Part shown: positions 44,044 through 53,013 of the stretch, piece after piece | Layout of the letters: every line of letters starts with the position of its first letter | Numbering within the stretch: the first letter of the stretch is position 1 | NCBI GenBank assembly: GCA_023078555.1 | Contig: CM041196.1 | Coordinates: forward strand, 9,938,985-10,002,984 | Origin: Ulva prolifera | Taxonomy: Eukaryota; Chlorophyta; Ulvophyceae; Ulvales; Ulvaceae | DNA: 64,000 bases | Direction of reading: 5' to 3' | The notes under the pieces: model-generated | What the model was told of the DNA's origin: nothing | The model's input: only the letters and a program-made list of their open reading frames with translations | Databases searched by the model: none | Made by a program: the position numbers and the translations under genes

Positions 44044-44268
44044 AACAGAGGAGCGAAGCTCCGGAAGCGAAGCACGCAAATGGTGGCAGAATACCACATC
44101 ACAAGCGCAGCGACGCTATGAACACGGCAGTGCCACTGGCGCGAAGCACACAACGCAAGGTGTAAGCACAGTAAGGGCCCACGAGGTGGGGGCGAGACCG
44201 GGGCTTTGTAACAAGAGCCGGTGCCGCGTCTGCCCAGCAAACGGGTTACATAAGGTCCGAGAAGGACA

Positions 44269-44577
44269 TCACCAGATCATCCAGATAATGGCCCAACACA
44301 CGGCCGTGTGAGTGACCAGCTCAATAAACTCATGCAAGCTACGCTCACGGGCGCGGGCGGCAGCGACAGCAGACCGCTCAGCCCGCACAATAGCGACAAG
44401 CTTGGCCCTAAATTCATCCCCGCTAACGCCGGAGGTGGGGGTCTTGGACACATCATTCATAAACTTCTGAACGTTAACCAGCAACCGCTTAATCTTGGAG
44501 CTGGTCAAGGCAGAGCCCTCCGACGCGGAAGGTAAGGATGCCACTGCATAGCAGCCGTATGTCAAATAACGCGGCAA
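44269..44577 (-). CDS. small extra open frame between pol and 3' LTR
   Basis: 102 codons, same strand as pol. The middle is charged and helical (RAERSAVAAARARERSLHE) and the C-terminus is hydrophobic and Trp-rich (TAVCWAIIWMIW), possibly membrane-associating. It sits in the place an envelope-like or accessory gene would occupy. No known family; could be a chance frame in about 1 kb of otherwise noncoding DNA. Confidence 0.3.
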   Translation of the reverse strand: MPRYLTYGCYAVASLPSASEGSALTSSKIKRLLVNVQKFMNDVSKTPTSGVSGDEFRAKLVAIVRAERSAVAAARARERSLHEFIELVTHTAVCWAIIWMIW

Positions 44578-45053
44578 ATCTCACAAAGGTTGAATGTGCG
44601 TAGCCGTGTGAACGGCATGCCATAAGGTGCGGAAACACCGGCCCACATTGACAAGAATTTAACCCCATAAGTGCCTATCGAGGATGTAACTGGTGCATTC
44701 CGGTAGTGTAACACGCTATATGGCGACTAGGTGCTACCATGCCGGGGTTCCAACCCGGTGAATGACCGTGCCCAGCATGACGAGTGCTGCGGGGATGGCA
44801 TAAGTGGCTCCGATGTGATCGTGCACATGGACCTAAATACCGAGAAGTATCGGCGGAGTGGGCAGGATACGGTCAAGAATATCCTGCGTCAGACCCAACT
44901 CCTCATGACCGGTAACGCCCAGGTAAGTGCTATATGGATCCAGGCGTCCCCTTCAACAAATAGCAGGGCACAGCAATGGCCTAGCACAGGCTCGCAGCAC
45001 AACATGAGCAGAATCGCTGGCTGGAAACTGCTGCAGCAAGCGTTGGCTTGGAC

Positions 45054-45995
45054 TTATGCAAGCGCGCTGATTCGCGTCGCGTCCTCGGCACTAAGCGCGG
45101 TGGCCTCGACACCTGTGGCCGGTGCAGTGTCAACGCCACGTGTACTATGCGCACGCTGTAAGAGGTGTGCCAGCCGTGCGCGTGCACCGCGCGGGAACTG
45201 TGCAATCATCACCTCGCGTTGTTTCGCGGATGCATTTTGAAACAGGTACTCCGCGACCTTGTCTAAACAATTATCCAACTCACCAATAGGCAACCAGAGG
45301 TCGTGTTGAGAAGAGTATCCTTTCCACCGGACAAGATAATGCGGACCTTTGAGGGGCCCCGTGTCATGTGATTGTGCCGTCGGCGTGTGTGTGCGCCTAT
45401 AATCTAAGACGGCCTCGACTTCGAAGACATTGTCAGCGTCCGTATCCGGGCCTGTCGCAGGAGAGGTGCTACACTCATGAAAATGAGCATCAACATAAGG
45501 TTTAAGGCACGAGAAATGGAATACATCATGAATCCTCAGCTCTCGCAATGTGGTAGGAAGTCGCAGCCGCGCAGCCCTTGTCCCAACCAAGGCCAAGATG
45601 CGACAAGGACCAGCCCACCTGGCGGTGAATTTGCGTCGAAGCGCCGGGTGATGCAATGCAAGTTTGGACAATGACAGCAACACATCTTTGCCTACTTGGA
45701 ATTGTTGTGAGTACTCATGGTGAACTGCGGAAGACCACATGCTTTGTTTGGCCTCTGAGAGTGCTTGCTTGGCCAAATGATAATACATTCTGTGCAAAAT
45801 AGACGTATGCACACGCCGTGTTTGCGGCAAGCCAAATGCTAACGCGGTAGGCGACAGTGGTGGTGTAATGCGGTTGGAAGGGGCTGCAGCCGGTGCTTTC
45901 ACTCTTTGAACTGTTAATGCTGAATTCAACATGCGGCAGGAACGAGTCCCAATCGTCGTGCGCAGGGCCGACAAAGTGTCTGAGCGCCTCCTCAA
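45054..45995 (-). pseudogene. integrase C-terminus and chromodomain of the chromovirus
   Basis: Open frame continuing integrase after a frameshift near 45880. It reads PLSPTALAFGLPQ and then a GPY-like region (KFTARWAGPCRILALVG, FHFSCLKPY). The chromodomain follows: FEVEAVLDYRRT, HYLVRWKGYSSQHDLWLP and ELDNCLDKVAEYL. Such a domain targets integration to modified histones in chromoviruses. The conserved aromatic positions (Y of HYLVRW, W of VRWKGY, W of LWLP) are present. A further 60-residue tail reaches the stop at 45054. Confidence 0.85.
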
Positions 45996-47421
45996 TGACT
46001 CTGTTGAGGCGCTCCACTTGGCCGTTGGCTCTAGGGTGATATGAAAACGTCAAACGGAGTTGAATGCCCATGTGCTCGCAGACCGATTTGAAAAACTTGT
46101 TATTCCACTGCACGCCCCTATCGCTGCATATGCCCAAAGGTAGACCATAGTGTGGATAGACGTGTTGGAAAAACAACTTAGCAAAACCCGGACCATCGAG
46201 TGTGCTCAGCGCAGGTATAAGCCGGACCATCTTGGAGAACTGGTCCACAAAAACAACGATACAGTCATACCCAGAGGCAGTGCGCGGTAAGTCAGTGATC
46301 ATATCCAAGCTCACCACCCGCCAGCACGCCGTGGGGACAGGTAGCGGGGATAAAGTGCTATCGGAACAGCCCGGAGATTTCATTGTCTGACATGAATGAC
46401 ATTGTGAAATGAATGATTTAATGTCCGTGCTAATGTCAGGCCAATAGAATGTGTCCATAATGAGTGCTTGTGTGCGATGAACTCCCATGTGTGCATGCCA
46501 CGGGTGTACATGATGCCACAACAAAATCTGTTTTCGCAGTCCATCATGGTCCGGAATCACTAGCTTGTGGCCCCATAAATATGCTTGGAGATGTTTGTCG
46601 AACCTATACTTGTGTGGAGGCGCACGGAAGGCGGGGTCATGAGCATATCCCTGACGCAAGCGTTCCCAGAATGAGTCTATTGCAACATCAAGAGTAAGGT
46701 GTTGGTTGTGCTGCGAATTCAGGTCCGCACCGATCTCCTGGAACGTCTGGGGGTCCAGATCGATGCCCTCGAGGTCAATCACCTCTGAGGGCAGCTCGGA
46801 GCTCACGCTGCTCGGGGTCGGGCTGCTCGCCAAGTTCACGACCTTCGGCCGCGGGCTGAGGGAAGCTGAGGTGTTGGGCTGCTGACGAGACGGTGCTGCC
46901 CGGCGACTGGAGGACGGCTTGACCGGCTGAGAGGACGCTGCCGCCTGGAGAGGGGGCAGCGGCTGAGGGGGGCCCCTGATGGTGGCCGTGGGGGTGGCAG
47001 TTGCCTGCCGTAACATGTCCCGGATTACCGGGTAAGCGGGGTTGCTTGGGTTGAGCAGCCCCAACGCCCGGCGCAGATCCTGACGATCCTGTGTCCTGGG
47101 GGAAAATAAAGTCGTGGCGGCCGGTTTGTCGGCAGTATGCCATGCCGACGGGGAACCCCGGGGGGAGTCCATAATGACCGTGCCACGTGAGGGTGGCTGT
47201 GATAATGCCAGTGGTGGAAAACCCTCCGACAAGGCCGGCGCCTGGCCAGGCGACCTGCGTACTAGAAGGCTGGTGAGTGCCAACGCTCTGTAAGGTTCAT
47301 TCGGCCGTTCAGCGGCCAAAGTATGACCATCATGCAGCACAACTTCCGTTGTAGGCAAGTGTGTGGCACGACTAACAGCATCAGCCACAACATTCTTGTC
47401 ACCCGGAATATAAGTTATTTT
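45715..47421 (-). pseudogene. RNase H end, linker and integrase of the chromovirus
   Basis: The frame is continuous with the RT/RNase H segment except for the TAG at 47424-47422. After YIPGDKNVVADAVSRA comes a Pro/Ser-rich linker of about 180 residues (47300-46750), then integrase. The zinc site is HHVHPWHAHMGVH...CHSCQ; the catalytic core has SLDMITDLP, CSDRGVQW and GQVERLNRVIEE, giving D-D-E. The frame is lost after STGCSPFQ near 45880. The linker is longer than usual for Ty3 elements. Confidence 0.8.
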
Positions 47422-48267
47422 CTAGTCAATGCGTGATAACGACTCGAGCCAGCGGGCATGTTTGCCCGACAGCTTTTTCTGAGTCTGTAAAAACCGAAGG
47501 GGGTTGTGGTCTGAGTGAATAAAAACCGTATGGTTATTTTCCAAATAACATCGCCACTGCCTGTATGCAAATACAATTGCCCCCAACTCTTTTTCAAGAG
47601 TATAATAATTTTCCTCGGATCTATTCATCTTGCGGCCTATCCAAGTAACAGGACAAAGTGTGTCCTCATGTTGCTGGGTAAGTACAGCCCCGTAAGCATA
47701 GTCCGATGCGTCGGTGTAAATGTGAAATGGTTTGTTAAGGTCCGGGTGCCGCATAACTGTAGCATTGACCAGTGCATTTTTGATGTTCACAAATGCTGCA
47801 TCACATTGTTTCGTCCAGGGGATGCTTTCCTTGGAGCTAATGCGCTGGAGCAAGGGTGCAGCTAGGGTTGGGAATTTTGGAACAAATCTCCTAAAGTATC
47901 CGGCTAAGCCCAGGAACGACCTAATATTGTTGGTGGACTTTTGCAAGTCTGCTACCGGCCAATCTTGCAGCACTTGAACTTTGTATGGATCAGGTTGGAC
48001 CGTGTCGGCAGTGACAACATGTCCTAAGTATTTAATTTCTTGCAAGGCAAATTGACACTTGTCTATATTGCAATAAAACTTGTGTTCAGCCAATTTGGTT
48101 AACACAAGGTCAAGGTGTTTGGCATGTTCTTCCTCAGATCGTGCTAATACGACAATGTCATCAAGGTAAGCCAAACAGATTTTTCCAATGAGCCCCTTTA
48201 GAACAACGTGCATTGCTGCTGAAACACTGAAGGGGCATTTGACAGACCAAAAGGCATGACTTTCCAT
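47422..48267 (-). pseudogene. RT palm/thumb and RNase H of the chromovirus
   Basis: Contains CLAYLDDIVVLARSEEEH (YxDD intact), YLGHVVT, NIRSFLGLAGYFRRFVPKF and RNase H motifs FHIYTDASDYAYGAVL, YTLEKELGAIVFAYRQW and FIHSDHNPLRFL, with the acidic residues present. It ends at TAG 47424-47422. Its start overlaps the previous frame: the shift lies near 48230, inside the region that normally reads [12 protein letters not shown]...M. Confidence 0.85.
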
Positions 48268-49754
48268 TCATACAAACCGTCGGGTGTTCGAAAAGCAGTC
48301 TTAGGTCCCGCCGCTGACGACAACCGGATTTGATGGTAACCCGAATGCAAATCGAGCGCTGAGAAAAATTTATGTCCTTGTAATTGGTCTAACAGCGTGT
48401 CAATGCGTGGTAACGGGTAGGTGTTTTTAACAGTGTGTTCATTCAGATACCTGTAATCAATGCAAAGGCGAAGCTTGCCCCCAGGCTTGGGTGCAAATAG
48501 AACACAACTCGCCCATGAAGATACAGAGGGCTGCACCCAGCCCATGGTAAGCAAGTGATTGAGCTGCTTTTCTAACTCCAGAGTCTCGCGGGGTGTGAGT
48601 CTATACTGGCGTGCGGCCCTCGGGCGGGTGCCCGGCAACAAATCAATATCCATTTCAAAACCGGACGCAGACGTGTTCGGCGGGGGAGGGCCTAAAGTGC
48701 CGCCCTCGCCTTTATGCTTGTCAACAACCGACTTAATGCAGGCAGGAATGTTCGATGTGTCTTGTGGGACATGAGCGGGAGCAACCTGCTCTGACAAATA
48801 GCCTTTCTTCTTTGTGCCAGCACAACAGATCGGGGATGTCGCGACTGTGGGCCTAATATGAGCCACATATAAGGGTTGCTGGCCATGTTTGGCCTTGCTA
48901 GTTAATGCTTTCAGCTCACGCTGCGAACACATAAAATCATCTTGTGTGCTAGACTCACTTGTGAATTTCGAATGACCAGCATGGATAATATGGAAGTAGG
49001 GTTTGTCTTTCTTACGACGCCCGCTCCGCAGCGGGGGTACATATACGACAATGCGCGGGTGTTTGAATGTGATGGACATGTCGACTGCAGATATGACATC
49101 CAAAGCGAACAAGGCCTCGTTCGGCTGATATGATCCGGTGGCCGCGGGTAGCGAGTCCACCACAGTAAATTTCACACTAATAACACGGCGCCCAACTCGC
49201 GTATTTAGAACAACCTTGCCCAAGCATGATGCCTCAGATCCGGAGATTCCGACCGTGACACTCTGCGAAGCAGTGTATGCAATGCTATGGCGATCCAAGA
49301 GTCCGCGCGTTACCATGCTATGATTTGCTGCCGTGTCGACCAGTGCTTGGGCAAAGTGGCCATGAATGCGAGCCGGCATTGTGCACACCAAATCTACAAA
49401 GGCTGCTGGTTGGACAGACACCGCCGCCTTCTTCGATGGTAATATTGATAATCGCTGGTTGCTCACCATTGTGCACACATGGTATTTCTGGTGCCCGGGG
49501 ACGGGAGCGCCGGATATAAATTGCAATAAGTTGCGTGCCTCATCCACCCGTGTCTGCGTGTGTTGTCTTAGGAACGGTATAAAGGTGGAAGACTCAAAGA
49601 TACGAGCGGGCACTACCACCGTAATTTTGTGCTGATGCATATCAATGGTGTGTATGTGCCGAATGGCAACTTGCGCTTCGGCAGTGCAAGGCAGTGTAAC
49701 CACAATGTTCTCATTGAGTTTGTGCACGTCAAATAACGATGCCGAGCCTGACAT
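48198..49754 (-). pseudogene. protease and N-terminal RT of the chromovirus
   Basis: 518 codons. Near residue 145, [12 protein letters not shown] is the retropepsin active site with DTAA in place of DTGA. RT begins with [52 protein letters not shown] and [13 protein letters not shown], all typical of Ty3/gypsy. An N-terminal region of about 130 residues has no recognised domain. The frame ends at 48198 because of the shift near 48230. Confidence 0.8.
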
Positions 49755-49859
49755 GAAGGACGAATCAAAACAAGTTGCATGTGGTGGAGATAAATGAGGT
49801 GCCGGTACGTGCGGCGCTGCCGCCCATTGTGGGCACGCAATGGGAGGCTTGCCTTCGTC

Positions 49860-51830
49860 TCAGCGGACATGTTGCTGTGGCTGATCATTGCGTGTCCGCT
49901 TGGGGTGATTGCCAGTCCCTTTGCGGATGGGGTCATACCGGTCCCTCTTGCCATCTCGACGCCGGGCTGGCGGGCTGGTGTACTGCGGGGGCATCGGGGT
50001 AAGAGCCCGCTGCTTGTTGAATTCCTCCACGAAGAATGCCTCGCGGGCGTCCAGCGGCACGGCTGATAAGAAGGCGGCGCAATGGCTGAGCTGGTGTAAC
50101 CCCGCCTGCGGGTTCTGCCGCGCAGATGGGCAGAGGTAGCATTGCTTAAACGGGTACAGGTAGTACATGCGCAACATCATGGTGGCACAATAAACAAATG
50201 TGGCCTGCACGCCCGGCGGTAAGGGGGTGGTCGCCCTCGCCAAGGCGCCATGAACAGAAGTGGGGCCACCCTGTAATTCTAAGCTAAATGCCTTGCGCAA
50301 ATCCTGTGGTGCCGCCGCATTTCTGCAGACGTCCTCGACCCACGGCCTAACGACCGCCTCTTCTGTGGAGTTGGCCACCTCCTTAAGCCCCGGGAAGTGT
50401 GCCGCTCTAGCCGCCTTTGGCTGGCCCGCACGGCCTGGCCGCACACCAGTGTTGCGATGAAGAGGAGGGCCGGGTAATACAGCAGCCGCCGCCTGTAACT
50501 TGGCGTCGCCGGGGGTATGTGGCTGTGGTTTGCGCTTGGAGTGCAACATGGCATAATCAATATTATAATCCGGTGTGTCACCAGCGAAGCGCTTAACTGT
50601 GTTTGCTGACTCACGCACTTGTTGTAGCTGCGTGACGGACCATGTGATAAAGTGAACAGCAGTCGCGTCCGCGCTCTGTGCACAGCCGCCCATCGCAGGT
50701 TTAAGCTCTACATTAAATTTCTCCAACAGAGTAGACAATGGCATAAACATGCGCAGAGTACCAGCCAACGCCGATGTGCACGCGGGCTGCATGAGGTGCT
50801 GAAGCTTCGTAAACAATATGCATGCAAAATCCAGGAGGCTTTGCTTGCCTTGCATGTGTGCATAATCCATGAAAATTAATCTGTAGTAAGTTTTAATATG
50901 ATGAATAAGCTCATTGAAATCGACAGACTCGGCGGCATCATAACGCTGCCATGCCAATTCAATGTTATGCCTAAATTGGCCACTGGTAAAGTAAAAATCA
51001 CGTATGACCTCAAGCCACTGTCTAAGCGTGCACGACGGATTCAGAGCGGCCTCTTGCGCTGCTGAGAAATGCTGGTCAGTGCGTGAAAATGTGGTCGTGA
51101 TGTGTTGAATAACCTGGCGCTCAGATAGCTGTCGACAATTCGAACGCGCATGCAAAACGTCACTCTGAAATTTGTGCCAACGCAGCTCTGATAAAGGGTC
51201 ACCGCGTAGAGCGGCGGCTGTGGGCATTTTAATGGCTGAAAACGTATACTGTGCGCTACGAAACCAATTGTGAGACTGATCGTCTGCAAAATTTGGGTTG
51301 CATTCAGGCAGAGATGATGTAATGGGTAAGACGGTCTGCACCTGCGCTGCGACGCTGGCCGAGCAATCTCGGTACTGAAGCGCCTCAGCCTTGGTAATCT
51401 CGGATACGTGCGCCGTGGGAAACAGCTCGGACACAATCTTAACACAATACTTTGCACTTGTAAACGCGTGCCATACTGCGTGAGTAATGTCATAAATGAT
51501 AGGCTCGGCCGCCTTGACCAAGCTAACAATGGCTGCTCCGTGGCTGGTCACGGCAGACGAGGTTCGGAGCTTCAAGGTCCTGTCCTTTGCGCCCAGCAAC
51601 CCTAAGTGGTCATTCTTGACGGGGCAGGACAGAAACGCCAGCGCAAAGCTCTTGTAATCAGGAGCAAACGCATAGGCCAGATCCAGCAACGGCTGGGCAA
51701 ACTTCGGGCCTAGCCAGACCATAAGGGTCATAGCGGACGGGCTGAGCAGATCACGCACCGGGCCAGCGCAAGGGCCCCACTCCGTGCTGCATGTAAATGC
51801 CGTAGCCGGCTTCAATGCACGCTTGAGCAC
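49860..51830 (-). CDS. Gag of the chromovirus, main part
   Basis: About 656 codons. A helical capsid-like region occupies residues 180-380 (NIELAWQRYDAAE, SLLDFACILFTKL). Near residue 565 is CYLCPSARQNPQAGLHQLSHC, with Cys-x2-Cys and His residues but not the CCHC spacing of a usual zinc knuckle. The C-terminus is basic (RRRDGKRDRYDP, KRTRNDQPQQ) and suited to RNA binding. The frame lacks its N-terminus, which lies in the overlapping frame 52153-51812. The next frame (protease) starts 105 bases further on. Confidence 0.65.
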   Translation of the reverse strand: MLKRALKPATAFTCSTEWGPCAGPVRDLLSPSAMTLMVWLGPKFAQPLLDLAYAFAPDYKSFALAFLSCPVKNDHLGLLGAKDRTLKLRTSSAVTSHGAAIVSLVKAAEPIIYDITHAVWHAFTSAKYCVKIVSELFPTAHVSEITKAEALQYRDCSASVAAQVQTVLPITSSLPECNPNFADDQSHNWFRSAQYTFSAIKMPTAAALRGDPLSELRWHKFQSDVLHARSNCRQLSERQVIQHITTTFSRTDQHFSAAQEAALNPSCTLRQWLEVIRDFYFTSGQFRHNIELAWQRYDAAESVDFNELIHHIKTYYRLIFMDYAHMQGKQSLLDFACILFTKLQHLMQPACTSALAGTLRMFMPLSTLLEKFNVELKPAMGGCAQSADATAVHFITWSVTQLQQVRESANTVKRFAGDTPDYNIDYAMLHSKRKPQPHTPGDAKLQAAAAVLPGPPLHRNTGVRPGRAGQPKAARAAHFPGLKEVANSTEEAVVRPWVEDVCRNAAAPQDLRKAFSLELQGGPTSVHGALARATTPLPPGVQATFVYCATMMLRMYYLYPFKQCYLCPSARQNPQAGLHQLSHCAAFLSAVPLDAREAFFVEEFNKQRALTPMPPQYTSPPARRRDGKRDRYDPIRKGTGNHPKRTRNDQPQQHVR

Positions 51831-52153
51831 CTCGACCGACGCTCAAGTGGCTGGAACGGCACTTCATCAGCAGACATGGCAGACTCGACGAACAGTTGAC
51901 GCGCGTCTCTACTCACAGTCTGGAACGCAGATTTGTCAAACTCGGCCGCGCTTGCCACTAACAACGACTGTAACCACGACAACATACTGAACAACCGCCT
52001 GATATAATCCAAATCCGACTGGGGAAACGCAGACAGCCCCGGATTCTGGGAATGGTCAAGCGAATAATTGCACTCAGACGGAGAGACCAGCGAGTCGCGA
52101 GCTGTTTCCCACGTAATCGCGGTGTCGCCCATTGTGACGTCGTCGCGAGCCAT
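51812..52153 (-). pseudogene. Gag N-terminus of the chromovirus
   Basis: 113 codons from ATG 52153, only 54 bases after the 5' LTR. It ends with a TGA at 51814-51812 within 20 bases of where the main gag frame opens, in the -1 frame. This could be an indel in a decaying copy or a real frameshift; no slippery heptamer was seen. Confidence 0.5.
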
Positions 52154-52189
52154 CTGCAGCGCCTCGGTCGAGTCAATCAGGCCAGGGAA

Positions 52190-52207
52190 CTTAGCAGAAT
52201 CGATACC
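52190..52207 (-). promoter_or_regulatory. candidate primer-binding site
   Basis: On the coding strand GGTATCGATTCTGC directly follows the 5' LTR end. The first six bases match the end of the initiator-tRNA-Met-type site TGGTATC, but the rest does not. Confidence 0.3.
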
Positions 52208-53008
52208 TGTTGAGACCTATCGGTCTGGTCTCGGGTAACAGACCTCGATGGCGGTAATCGGAAGAAATGATGGGACAGCAGTTAGCCGCAGCACGAGGGC
52301 TGTATAGGCACAATCAGAAAGGGAATACAATCACACGCAGAGATGCGACGTGCCTTGCAGAGATGGATGGCGCCCCAACCAGACTACTATCAAGCATGTC
52401 TGGTCCCAGCAAGCGCTCGGTATAAATACCGGGGTGTGTGCGCCCAGGTCAATCCCCCTGTCAAAGCTGGCCTCGCCGAATCGTGCCGCATAAATGCCAC
52501 ACTGATCCCAGATCCCGCATAAGCGCGGGAGATCTTAAATTGTGGCTCACAGAGCCTGAGATGAGTGTAAGCAAGGCAGCGCACGTAATTCGTGGGCAGC
52601 TCTGGGTGGCTGTACAGATATTATCGTGCATGCCAACCCTGGAGCCCGCCGGGCGGACCCTGTGTAACGGCGGTAATGCACACAGTAAGACGTAATATGT
52701 GCAGTAACGATTCGGCTAGCCGCATAAAGCCATAATAAGCCTATGACGGGACACATTGTGCCGGGAGAAGGCTGTACACAGTGCTGATGCAATGTGCACG
52801 TAAGGCTGGTGGACGCGTGCAGTCACACGTGGCGAGTGCAGGCACGTAAGCCTACTGAGCGTACGTGTGATCATACTGTGTACAACTCGATCGGTAATTC
52901 AAAAGCTATGCGTGTGCGACCGTCCACATGGCTGGACAAGCCGCTGCGCATATAAGAAAAGGTGTTAATTGTGCCAGCATGCGCTAGTGTGAGAGATATC
53001 TCACAACA
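52208..53008 (-). repeat. 5' LTR of the chromovirus
   Basis: 801 bases with TGTTG/CAACA ends, followed on plus by CCAGG. Highly similar to the 3' LTR, with clustered differences in the segment 52240-52420. The LTR similarity suggests a fairly recent insertion. Confidence 0.92.
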
Positions 53009-53013
53009 CCAGG
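53009..53013. repeat. target-site duplication CCAGG, right
   Basis: Identical to 43228-43232, directly after the LTR end CAACA. Confidence 0.9.

Larger units (their letters stand above)
43233..53008 (-). mobile_element. chromovirus (Ty3/gypsy with chromodomain), nested in transposase copy 3
   Basis: LTRs at 43233-44032 and 52208-53008 (800 and 801 bases, TGTTG...CAACA ends), a perfect 5-bp duplication CCAGG and a polypurine tract next to the 3' LTR define complete boundaries. Coding is on the minus strand: gag, protease, RT, RNase H, integrase, chromodomain. Inner frames contain a stop and at least three shifts, so the copy is structurally whole but probably not autonomous. Its insertion splits the exon-5 region of the CACTA-like transposase. 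Confidence 0.92.

Noticed and set aside
31335-47424. In-frame TAG codons in both pol genes as a sign of a reassigned TAG codon
   Set aside because: TAG ends the CACTA-like transposases and the intact partner gene, and the residues replaced differ between sites. Ordinary decay explains them.
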